Notes under the pieces: generated by a model
Told to the model about the DNA's origin: nothing
Databases searched by the model: none
What the model saw: the letters and a program-made list of their open reading frames with translations, nothing else
Origin: Onchocerca volvulus
Taxonomy: Eukaryota > Nematoda > Chromadorea > Rhabditida > Onchocercidae
Assembly (NCBI GenBank): GCA_000499405.2
Contig: HG738140.1
Span: forward strand, 6,085,386-6,149,385
Length of the DNA: 64,000 nt
Reading direction: 5' to 3'
Shown here: positions 39,501 through 48,932 of the stretch, in pieces
Position numbering within the stretch: the first letter of the stretch is position 1
How the letters are laid out: every line of letters begins with the position of its first letter
Made by a program: the position numbers and the translations under genes

Positions 39501-39566
39501 TATGATAGATACCAGCAACAACAAAATGTCAAAAAAGATGACACTGGAGTAATATATTTTTTGCAT
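36534..39566 (-). CDS. Secreted SelP N-terminal-domain-like thioredoxin-fold protein (Cys form), long isoform
   Basis: Six exons keep frame: 39566-39477, 38442-38306, 38181-37993, 37702-37501, 37315-37255 and 36718-36534, giving 287 residues. Exon 1 encodes a clear signal peptide (hydrophobic IFFDILLLLVSIIIFA). The body matches the N-terminal domain of selenoprotein P in order: WTLDGQNIVADSKGFVLLVVL, a C67-E-H-C70 pair where vertebrate SelP has Sec-x-x-Cys, then HDHFIYDRCGRL and AQCGWC near 173-176. The equivalent vertebrate words are DDFLIYDRCGRL and CGNC. No in-frame TGA occurs, so this is a cysteine homologue and not a selenoprotein. The family is extracellular with a presumed thiol/peroxide redox role. 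The last 80 residues are basic and unlike SelP. The signal-peptide exon was chosen because its ATG is in frame and its donor has the right phase. Confidence 0.75.
36859..36954 (-). CDS. Alternative terminal exon of the SelP-like gene (short isoform)
   Basis: In minus orientation an acceptor CTATGATAG is followed by an open phase-0 segment of 31 codons (starting KKDNQNDMCINADVN) and TAA. It joins directly to the phase-0 donor at the end of exon 37702-37501, giving a 237-residue protein. Its composition, acidic with cysteines, differs from the basic tail of the long form. The two endings are mutually exclusive, because using this exon skips 37315-37255 and 36718-36534. Confidence 0.5.
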   Translation of the reverse strand, partial: KKDNQNDMCINADVNDSGLEELECKQKQSVF

Positions 39567-39570
39567 ATTT

Positions 39571-39630
39571 ATTACCAAAATAGAAAGGTCACTACCAAGA
39601 TAGATGAGTCATTACCAAGACAGAAAAATC
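39571..39630. repeat. 20-bp tandem repeat x 3 abutting the SelP-like start codon
   Basis: Three consecutive 20-base units at 39571-39590, 39591-39610 and 39611-39630, each of the form A-T/C-TACCAA-A/G-A-T/C-AGA followed by a more variable end. The first unit is only four bases upstream of the start codon (39564-39566) in minus orientation. Confidence 0.85.
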
Positions 39631-40878
39631 CATAAATGGGTCAAAATCACTGTAAAGGCCAAAAAAAAGGCTATTAAGGAATCTTGTCCTAGACTCTGGA
39701 CAATGTGGTCGAGAAATTTCAAAGAAAATAGATGGACTTCTTGAAATGAGAGAAGAATTCGGTGCAGGACAGATATGAATATCAGTTAACAGAGCGGCTG
39801 CACTACTTTATCACCGAACACAACTGTTCCATCGAGAACTATTAATCTGCAGCAAAACGACCGCCTGCAAATACAATGGCTAGCTGTTATCAACTTTCAA
39901 CCTCTGATAACAACATATGTCTCTCGCCTCGAACTCCTTACCTTTGTTTATCATTACGATTCCAAGATGAAATAAATCCACAAGTTGTTTACTCCTTTGC
40001 TCATCACAGAAATGTAATTGACACCACTAAAAAGTCCTAACGACTAAAAATGTAATATCCTTCCGTCAAAACATTCAAACTTACACTAATTTTAAAATGA
40101 TGTGCTTAATTTTTATAGTTTCATTGTTAAAAAAATTTGATAATTAAAAAAACATATAAAATACCATTCGAAAATCCAATCTTTCTATTCAAATTTTCTT
40201 TTTTTTGTTTATTTCAGAATTAAAAGAGAAAGTTATGAAATGCATATTGCAAATGAAACAGAAAATTTTAGTAGTATTTCTCGAAAATTTTACGAACTGA
40301 AAATTCGTTATTTTTTTTTTTTTTTTAACTTTATATGAACAACTTTTCTGGGAAATCACAAATCAAAAATTCATTAATTTTATTCACAGTTTAAGCTTTC
40401 CTGCTAAAAATTTCGAGATTTTCAGTCTTTTTCTGGATAAGATTGAAAACTACCTTATTTGAAAATGATTATGGTATGAGAAAATCAGATGATTGATAAG
40501 TTGACAAATTGCGAACTGTTAAATTTTTTGGAGCAAAAACTGACGAAGAACTTCAGTGATAAATAGACTAATCTGAATGTTTAATTTAGTTATTCATTAA
40601 GTGAACGGAATCAAAAAAATAATTAAAAAATTTTCCAAGTCATTGGAATGATAATTTCTCTCAAGGTAAGGACATAATTTTTTGAGCGCAGTTTCTTTTT
40701 TTTTTTTTTGCAGTCGCTATTTAACAGTGTTGTAAACTACGTCGTATTGTTTACGTGATTAAAGCGTTTATTATTTCTCAGTAGAATAAGCCATAAATTA
40801 TAATATCATACACGAGAAATTTCCTTTTTAATTGGAAATGTTGATTCTCATCGTGAAACAGGCAAAATTACATAAAAA

Positions 40879-40986
40879 TGTCATCGTCGCCTAATGCAAC
40901 TATTTTGTCGCAAACAATACTAATACCATCGGGTTTGTGATTGGTTTGCTACAAAGCTTTTGCAATATCGCTAAGCGACGATGACA
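40879..40986. repeat. Imperfect inverted repeat forming a long hairpin
   Basis: The left arm 40879-40917 and right arm 40941-40986 pair over a perfect 12-base outer end (TGTCATCGTCGC with GCGACGATGACA) and an inner block (TTTTGTCGCAAAC against GTTTGCTACAAAG). An asymmetric bulge separates them and the loop is about 23 bases. The arms are GC-richer than the flanks. Confidence 0.6.
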
Positions 40987-41510
40987 ATCATTGTTCAACC
41001 TCCTCCATTATGAAAATTATTAATCTCTGTAGGTGTTGAATTGTCATTTCTTTAAATGTTGGGAAGCTGTTCAGTTGAGAGTTTTATGCAATTTATGGGG
41101 AGTTTCTAGGATCTTTTGATTCATTTCAAAATTCGAAATTTCCAGGAAGAACTTGCTCTATTTTGATTTCCATATTGAAAGTTTCTGACTATTGCTAATA
41201 CTTTCCGTAAGGATTTATCCTTTACCGAAAAAATATTTCGATTGAGATTGACAAGTAGCAATTAAATAGAAAGTAAATGTGAATGGATAAGCATATAATT
41301 CATAGTGATGTTTTATTCGTACCTTGAAATAACTATTCAAATAACTTTGGAATTTCGTTTATACGGACTTTATGCTCTATGTTGATTAACAGAAAGTGTA
41401 GAAATATTTTTGTGGTTAAAATAAAGTAGTTCCGGAAATTTCTTTCTAAATTTTATTTTCCTATTATTTTCCATCATCTTTTCTTCCACTTCAATATCGA
41501 TTTTTAGTGT

Positions 41511-41735
41511 ATGATGATAATAGCAAAGTTATCAGTAATATCCGTTTTAAATTGCTATATGGGACATAATAATCATTTATCTCATTTTCATTTCCTTAAA
41601 GTCATGAAAGAAATTGTTTTAACGGACAGACTTTTTCGGAAAATCACCGATATCTTTTCGGATAAGCATCCGCGTTTACTATTCTTGATTTTCTCCAAAA
41701 AGTTGGCAGCGTTTAAATATCAAAACTATAATTAA
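41511..41735 (+). CDS. Candidate small secreted protein, single exon
   Basis: A 74-codon frame starts with a hydrophobic signal-like segment (MMIIAKLSVISVLNCYMG) and continues into a basic region (MKEIVLTDRLFRKITDIF). The ATG lies only three bases after a strong acceptor, CGATTTTTAG, with no matching donor nearby, the arrangement expected for a spliced-leader trans-spliced start. No family is recognised and there is no second line of evidence. Confidence 0.35.
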   Translation: MMIIAKLSVISVLNCYMGHNNHLSHFHFLKVMKEIVLTDRLFRKITDIFSDKHPRLLFLIFSKKLAAFKYQNYN

Positions 41736-43028
41736 CGAATATTTAGAAGCTGTCATATCTCTAGACATTTGGAATTGCAAATTGTTATTTAATAATATTT
41801 CAGTTGCTTTGAATGAATTTTCCCATCATAATCACTTATCAGCACTTTGAAATGCAGTGGATAACTCACTAACATTGATATAGTTAATTTCTGATATATT
41901 GTAACAAGTGAATTCTAATTAGTAAAAATGACTAACCCTCCATTAGTCCCTATTTAAATCTATATTAATAACATCTGAATAATGTATACCATCTAAAATG
42001 TTCTGAAAAAACCACTGAACTTTACAGCATAATTACAAAGTTATTTATGACAATTAGAAAAGCGTTAATATTGAAGATTATCAGATTATCAAAGACTATC
42101 ACCAGTTTTGTATATGTCATATCATCAGTTATTTAGCAAAAATTCTTGGATTTCAATTCGCATTTATTTTTTATTTTTGTTCCCACATTTCAAGTCCCGA
42201 AAACAATTGGATTATTATATTTTTTGCACAAATATTAGAATTTTATGATCAATATTTATGGTACACAAAATGGTTTCATGCATAAATGTGATAAAGATAT
42301 GAAAAATGTTTATCTGAACGGAATGATTGGCAATAAAATTTTATTTATCGTAAATACAATCATACAAACTTTTCGGAATATAAACTTCCTACTTTTCTGA
42401 AGTGAAATACTTTCTATTTTTTAAGGTATAAAATCTGAATATGTAGAAGCACTGGATACAAATACTGAAATATACAGTTAATTTGTTACTAACCATCATA
42501 TTAACAAAGATCAAAATAAACGGCACCCGCAAACAAACGAAACCAAGATTTCTGAACTTAGAATTAAAAAATCGAAAAAGAAAACCATCGCTTAAACCAA
42601 CAGGTCCTAAACACAATCCATGATATAAATAAATTCAAGATTTGAAAAAAAATTCAAATTCAAAAAATAAATTAAAAAGTTGAACTAAACAAAATGATTT
42701 AAATTCCATTTGCAATATCATGATTCGACTATTCAATGCAGAATGTTTACTGGTGGAATGCTTTTTACATCGAGATGGAACATCTCGACACCTAATGTTA
42801 ATAATCGTTGAGCAGTTTTGTGGATTAACAAAATTCACTGGTTAAGCTTTGATGGATAGATAAAATTCCAAGTTATCAAATAATCTCATTGCCTATATAT
42901 GTTCAAATTTCATGGGAATTAGAAAAATGCATCACTTACTGAACAGCATTATAAAGACACTGCACAGACGATGAAAAATTTGCAATACCAAAATTAACCA
43001 AAAAATCCATGGCACCTTCACTACCAAG

Positions 43029-43034
43029 TTTATT
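43029..43034 (-). terminator. Polyadenylation signal AATAAA (GCLM)
   Basis: An AATAAA in minus orientation lies about 75 bases after the GCLM stop, consistent with a short 3' UTR. Confidence 0.45.
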
Positions 43035-43107
43035 TAAATCTACATTATCAGAATCTGTATCTACAAAGTTAAAAATTGCAGTTTCAAAAATGGAATTTTT
43101 TCGCAAT

Positions 43108-45340
43108 TCAAGAAATGTTTTTGAGGAACTTGAGGATGTATTCCTTTCCAACGATTATTGAACGACTTCGCAACCATATCGTAAGCCTGTAATTGCTAAT
43201 TTCTATTAATCCTAGAAATTTTTTTTCCCATCATTTACAAATCTTTATGTAAGAATGCGCTACATCAAAATCAAGAAATTAATAGTTGGGAAACAAAAAA
43301 CATGATCAGATTCATAATAAAAACCGAAAAAATCTAAGGTGTTTACTTGAGTTATTTCTTAATTATTTCGATTCTTGATAATTAAGCACAACTTATTTGA
43401 CGTAGGCTTTATATTTAATGATAACATCCTTTCTGTTCAGCAGTTTAATAAGAAAAAATGGAAATTTTTTCAGCTACTTGAAAACTTTTCTCCAGAATTT
43501 AAAAGATAAAACTTAGTACCTTAAATTATATCACTTTCACATTTGTGTAAACCAATCATGATCACCAACCACAAAAGAATGACAATTTACATAAATGACA
43601 ATGAAAATAAAAAAAAGCAACCTTGCAATGAAGACAAGATCGAAATGTTCATTTCCGAACAGCTTCTTGGTTGTAACACCTAATTTTTCACTAATATAGC
43701 ATAAATTTGGATCATTGTGGGTCAGCAATTGAATATCCTTTTGTTTTGCATATTCACGTAATTCAGGAGGGACCTGTTATGGACAAATTATGAAAAACTG
43801 TCAGAGTGAACTGAGGTATTCGACTATACCTAAATTTATTTTTGCTTAAATCTAAATTGAAATTTCATGAAAACTGCATAAAAACAAACCGTACAACAAT
43901 GTTCAGTGTTATAATGGTCAATCATTGGGCGATAATCACTCGTGGATTCATAAAGCGCTTTTAACTGTTCATAGTCAAGATCCGCTACACCCAATGTGTT
44001 TACTTTACTAGTTCTTACCAAAGTTTCTAGCTGTTTCCAAAATGGCAGAATTTCTGATAACCACCTCTGTACTTCTGAAGGTACAGAACGATCTATAGCC
44101 TGCAAATTTTTTCATTTCTATATTTCAAGCTTTTAAAAATAATTAGAAATAAGTAGGGTAAACAGCAGCATTTTTGGTTTACAACAACAACAGTAGGATC
44201 TGTAACACGGTCTACAACAGCATTTTTTTTTTTGTATAAACATTTTATTTATCAACTGCATTCTAAAGTGTTTTTCTTCCGTCTCTCCTTATCGAAGTAA
44301 ACATCATTGAATTCAGTACATTAAGAGCTATGTCTCGTTCACCTACTGATATATGTGCGATGAAGGATGGCAAAATGACAGCGAAATAAAAGAAGAGTAA
44401 TAAGTTTGGGCAGAAAGTTTGGTACTTTGATGTTTGGTTCATTTCTTTTATTTTAAACACCAAAATATAATCATAAACGAGGATTAAAAATCACATTCAA
44501 AACCTAAAACCTGCACCAAATTTCATCTGATAGAAATTAATACTATTTTTAAGAATAGAAAGAAGATTACCAATTTATCATCTGGGGGAAAAGCAATGAT
44601 CAACTGAGAAATTGTTTTGGTGTTAATCTCGTGCAAAGCTGTATCGACACTTTCTTCCACTTGTTTTATATCCAGTGAAGATAAAAATACCTGCAATTTG
44701 CGATGCTTCTTCACTTTAGTAGGAATTGAAAGTTATTCTCATATATTATGATATATTATAATGTATCTATACGTTTGCAAAAAAAAAGTTTTGAATTTCT
44801 TAAGTCTATAAGCCTCTCGCCTAGCCTCTAGCTACGAACCTCTCGTCTTAAATTAGTAAAGTAAAAAAAAAAAATGGACTTTCAAAGTTATCTTCATATC
44901 GGTTTTTTCGATGGTATTTAAACTGCAGTTTTCTGAATCACGACCAAGCATCACCGTACCATCCGGTCTAAAACATTATTTTCTTTTTTTTTTTGATATT
45001 TGACAATATTTTTTTTCTTTAAATGAAGCTTGTTTTTACTTGAAGTTTGAAATTATCACTTCTAAAGAAAATGTAGCTAATCTAAAAATGCTTAATTTCT
45101 AGATTTCCTCTTTCGAACTTTCAAAAATTGCGATACAACTGACCTCATCTTCAAATCCGGCCCATTTGATTCATCAAGTTGATGTTCAAGTGCAGCCAGA
45201 AGTTCTTCCGCTGAATTCTTGAACATTTGCTGAAATAGTTTTGGATGCCGCTGAATATTCCCAGTATTGATACGCACTGTTGGAGATTTCTGGATTTGTG
45301 ACATAATCTCCATCGATGATAGATTAATGTTCGTAGACAT
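43108..45340 (-). CDS. GCLM: Glutamate-cysteine ligase modifier subunit
   Basis: Six exons keep frame: 45340-45144, 44967-44880, 44690-44571, 44099-43890, 43773-43622 and 43186-43108, giving 281 residues. Blocks match animal GCLM in order: an N-terminal RINTGNIQRHPKLFQQ, EKTDMKITLKVFLSSLD, TLGVADLDYEQLKALYE, EHCCTVPPELREYAKQKDIQ, LLTHNDP, and the C-terminal LRSRSIIVGKEYILKF, where vertebrates have VKSRGIIKSKGYIL. The protein has an aldo-keto-reductase-like fold and activates the catalytic subunit of glutamate-cysteine ligase, the limiting step of glutathione synthesis in the cytosol. The start ATG is two bases after TCGTTTCCAG, a good spliced-leader acceptor, which fixes the 5' end. Three CCACGTAA repeats lie 430-610 bases upstream. 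Confidence 0.92.
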
Positions 45341-45742
45341 TCCTGGAAACGATAAAAATTTACAGTTATCAATTCTACAGCAGTGAAGATCTATGCGACA
45401 ATAATAACCATGAAAATCTATAGAAAAGAATAGCATATCTATGAAGATCTACAGTAAAATGAATCATCTTCCATTACTCCATCTCATCTGACTTTTAAAC
45501 TTTCAAATAAATCACTCGAAATTTTCAAGCGAAAATTATTTTGACGAAAAATTGTACAATATTTATAAACAAAAAAGTCAAAATTGTTAACGATCAAATG
45601 ACTACGAGATTTTCGTATCAATGCGAAAAAAAAGGAATGAACTGAAAAAAGAAGTGGAAATTTGTCTATTTTAAGCAAAATAAATATATATCGTAAAAAA
45701 AAAAGAGAAAGACGATAAATTAACATCCAGTGAGTAATGACA

Positions 45743-45953
45743 TACTGAGCAAAAAACAAGCTTAGTTCCACGTAAACTTTCATCAGTGTAAAAAAAAAAA
45801 AAGATAACTTAATATTTAAAGAGCATAACTTGCTGAGCAAAAAAAACATCTTAATTCCACGTAAATTAAACTGCCTGAATGCTAATTCATCTTTTGTCTA
45901 CACTGATAAAGACTTACGTGAAAGAAGAAAACACGTCTAACTCCACGTAACCT
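45743..45953. repeat. Three spaced direct repeats carrying CCACGTAA upstream of GCLM
   Basis: CCACGTAA occurs at 45768-45775, 45857-45864 and 45943-45950, spaced 89 and 86 bases. It is preceded each time by an A-rich segment (the first two share CTGAGCAAAAAA) and a TTA/CTAA-T/C-TCC context. The block lies about 430-610 bases upstream of the GCLM start codon. Confidence 0.65.
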
Positions 45954-46465
45954 TCATCGGCATAAACGTTTACTCAACGACAAATTTGGGAAAAAACAAG
46001 AAAACGACGGCACATAACGAACGATTGAATGAATGGATGAATGGAATGGAACGGGTTATTCAGTGGTGAAAATACTGCGCAATAAAGTGAGAACAGAATA
46101 TGGTAGGTGCAAAGAGTGACGAAGAAATAGCATACAAAGAATAGACGACAGAAAACATTGAATTGATGACTGATTGGTTGCCGTCAACTCAGTAAATATT
46201 TGTACTTGTACTTATATTTGATGACATTATACATCGGGAATAGATCAATTTTAAAAATCCATTTTGGGGTCATCAGGGATTCCGAACTTTCACAAATTAA
46301 GTATTCCCATCCATTACTTTGTAGTTCTTTTGTCCTGTGTATGAGTCAATTTCAACAAGCAATTTTATTAATAAACTAACAAGAACCGGTCATATAAATA
46401 AAAATATAAATGATTGTTTGTTCGAAATTTTAAATCTCCGAAAATCCTTAAATACATGCCTTATC

Positions 46466-46790
46466 TATATAATAACACGCGCCTACTCGAATGCAACGTT
46501 GTATCAAAATTTCAAAGCAATCGGTATGGAGCTTGCAATGTTGTGTAAAAATGAACAATGCAGAAAATGGGCGTGGTCAATAGATTCAGCTCACTTACTT
46601 ATTTTTATCTGTCACAAATTTGCACGTAAATAAAAAAAAAAAAAAAAGGTATATATATATGTATATAGGAGCACGCATCTATTCGAATGCAACGTTAGAT
46701 CAAAATTTGAAACCAATCAGTGAAAAACTGGAAATGTTGTGTTGAAATGAACAACGAACATTTTACATTTTTATTTATATAAATTTTAGA
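46466..46790. repeat. Helitron-tail-related degenerate repeat pair
   Basis: Two local copies begin near 46466 and 46660 and share CACGC, TTCGAATGCAACGTT or a close match, ATCAAAATTT and CAATC-A/G-GT words. The same words occur in the tail of the Helitron at 466-565. The second copy ends in an AT-rich TTTATATAAA segment like the Helitron's TTTATATAGA, but without the terminal hairpin or CTAG. Confidence 0.55.
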
Positions 46791-47873
46791 GATGCGAAGG
46801 CTCCACAGAGAAGCACTGTGTTTTATGACAATGAGGGAAATTTGGTAATGTTAATTTTTTTTTTCAAACTTAACAGTTTAATCTTGGAAAAGTTGAAAGA
46901 TTTTGAAATCGGACTTGTGGATTTATTTTCAGTAAAACTTTTAAACATTGTTTTAAATAAATTATTCAAATAGGAAATGACACTTCATCGAAATCATTTA
47001 TTGCTTTTAAAAGATTTAAATCAATATTCCCATCAAATTGAAGACTGTATGTTTCAATAAATCATACAATATATGATTATAAGCTATTGTATTATGAGTA
47101 TTTACAAACAGTTCAGTAGAAATTTGAATACTTGAATAGCTGAAGATAGAAATGAAAGTTGATCATTCAATTTCGGGACCAATATATATTTTTCCCGGCA
47201 ACATTTTCAATTTTATAGAGCATTCTTGCTCGAAAACCAGTGGTTCATATTCAGTACTGTTGTGTAACCATTGCAGACATCGATTGAAACACTGTAATTA
47301 TTTTGTTTGTTCGAAAAAATAAAAAAAAAAAAAAAGAAAACAGAGACCAAAAATAGAGATCCAAAACAAATACAAAGTTCTATGGATCAACAAAATCATT
47401 TTCTAATTTAAATACTGCTTTTTGATTTAATAGGCATGATACGATGTTATTTACGATTGATTTTTAAAATGTTTTTGATGTTATGAATTTTCATCGAAAT
47501 TATAACTTCTGAAAAGTTCACTTCATATTTGAACTGAATGTAAATGAACAATTAGTTTTTTTTTTTTTTCTTTTACTGTTGGAAAGTTCAGTATTTCGAG
47601 ATTATATGTTATCCCAACAATGACTACTTTGATATTAAATCGAAATAAAAATTGAATCAGTACTGTAATGATATTCCCTTCAATTTTCTTTCTTTTTTTT
47701 TTCTTTCAAATTTCTCTAAATTCCTAAAATTTTCCAACAATTTATTTGATCTTCAGAGGCCAAAATTTGAGAGTTTTTTTTGCATTTTTTTGTATAAAAC
47801 GAGAACATTTTGATAAAAACACCTAATGATTTATGTTTGGGTTCTGCAGTTATGTATGCTTCAAGTGATATTT

Positions 47874-47879
47874 TTTATT
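47874..47879 (-). terminator. Polyadenylation signal AATAAA (small cysteine-rich gene)
   Basis: An AATAAA in minus orientation begins a few bases after the stop codon at 47886. Confidence 0.4.
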
Positions 47880-47885
47880 TAGTTT

Positions 47886-48932
47886 TTAAAGATTTGTCGA
47901 AATAACTTTGGAAATAGAAAATTCAAGGGTTACTTTATAAAGCGGATTTATTCTTCTGCATTCTTCGATTCTTTTTAATTTTTCCTCATTCTTGAGAGTA
48001 GGTATTTGCATTACTGTAATACATTCTGTAAGACAATACTCTTTCACGTCGTTATCATCATCAGCAAATACATCGCAACATACTGTATCTGGAACATAAA
48101 TTAATTTTGACCTTTAGTTTGACCTAGAGATTCATTTTTTGATTAGAGTTAAATTTTAGTGCTTGCTTAATTCTACAAATTATGGATTATTATTGAGATC
48201 AAAATCCAAATCACAAGTTAGAACACCAATAATATCAATGAATAATAGCAAAATGAATGTGAATAGTTGAGAAGCTGCAAATGCTTCTGATGGATTAGAA
48301 ACTGACCTGTAAGATTAAGCATTGATTGATATTCTCCATGCATTGCCTTCTGAATGCACAAGGTCACGTCAATTCTTGTTTCTAATTTCATGCCATCGCA
48401 ACGAAGTGGTTTCGCAAAATCCACTGATTCTGAACAACATTCAGCGTATTCCTTAGAACAACATTGGGCCACCACTAAGAAAGGATTAAATAAGTTCTGT
48501 GTTCATTAAAAACTTTAATTGATATCTTATTAATAAATCATCAAGTAGTGCAATATCTTTTGAATACAGTAAGTCTCGTCAGTGAAATTTAGGAAATTTC
48601 AATCAATATTTCTAAAAATTTTTGAGAGATTCCAATTTATATTTCTTTACTATTCTGATCTCTTAAATTAAAGATAAAAATCTACTGGCGGATTCTCTCA
48701 GTTAGATCGAATGGAAACGATTACTGAATTTGAGAAATTCTGGAATACTGAAGAAAACACTGAAGTAATCAAAAATACAATCGATGTTATTTCTGACAGT
48801 TTTGTCACATACGGAACATTTGGAAAGCTAACCTTCATTAGTAGTTGGTAAGGAAGCATATGCATCATACTGAATACCAAATAATAAAGTCGTTAAAGTA
48901 TAAATCGATATTAAAATTAGAAGAAGTCCCAT
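47886..48932 (-). CDS. Small secreted cysteine-rich protein (DB-module-like)
   Basis: Three exons keep frame: 48932-48833, 48474-48307 and 48088-47886, giving 156 residues. Exon 1 is a signal peptide (MGLLLILISIYTLTTLLFG). The mature part contains cysteine pairs and spaced cysteines: VAQCCSKEYAECC, a central LRCDG and VTLC, then VCCDV and YCLTEC near the end (CC, 14 residues, C, 3 residues, C). That last spacing resembles the nematode-specific DB module, but the whole pattern is not a confident match. The protein is expected to be secreted with several disulfides; its function is unknown. It shares only the cysteine-pair style with the gene at 31-35 kb. Confidence 0.7.

Larger units (their letters stand above)
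39567..43028. other. Intergenic between the SelP-like gene and GCLM
   Basis: Contents: a 20-bp triple repeat next to the SelP-like start, a moderately GC-rich stretch about 39640-39980 without coding structure (likely promoter or a decayed element), a 108-base imperfect hairpin (40879-40986), a possible small plus-strand gene (41511-41735), and the presumed 3' flank of GCLM from about 42.9 kb. Frames at 42389-42838 lack ATG starts or good acceptors. Confidence 0.5.
45341..47873. other. GCLM upstream region and repeat-rich intergenic DNA
   Basis: Holds the CCACGTAA repeat block (45743-45953), Helitron-related repeats (about 46466-46790), several T or A runs and otherwise A/T-rich sequence. 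The frame at 46337-46633 is only the repeat read through and is not a gene. Confidence 0.5.

Noticed and set aside
39640..39980. GC-richer stretch upstream of the SelP-like gene, examined for a decayed transposase or tRNA
   Set aside because: No open frame, no cloverleaf and no terminal repeats were recognised.
42936..43151. Minus-strand frame of 71 codons overlapping the last GCLM exon, ending near a GTAAGT-like donor
   Set aside because: It has no ATG at its start, is blocked by a stop just upstream, and overlaps the GCLM exon in the wrong frame. It is most simply GCLM 3' UTR.
46337..46633. Plus-strand frame of 98 codons
   Set aside because: It reads through the Helitron-related repeat and shows no protein family similarity.
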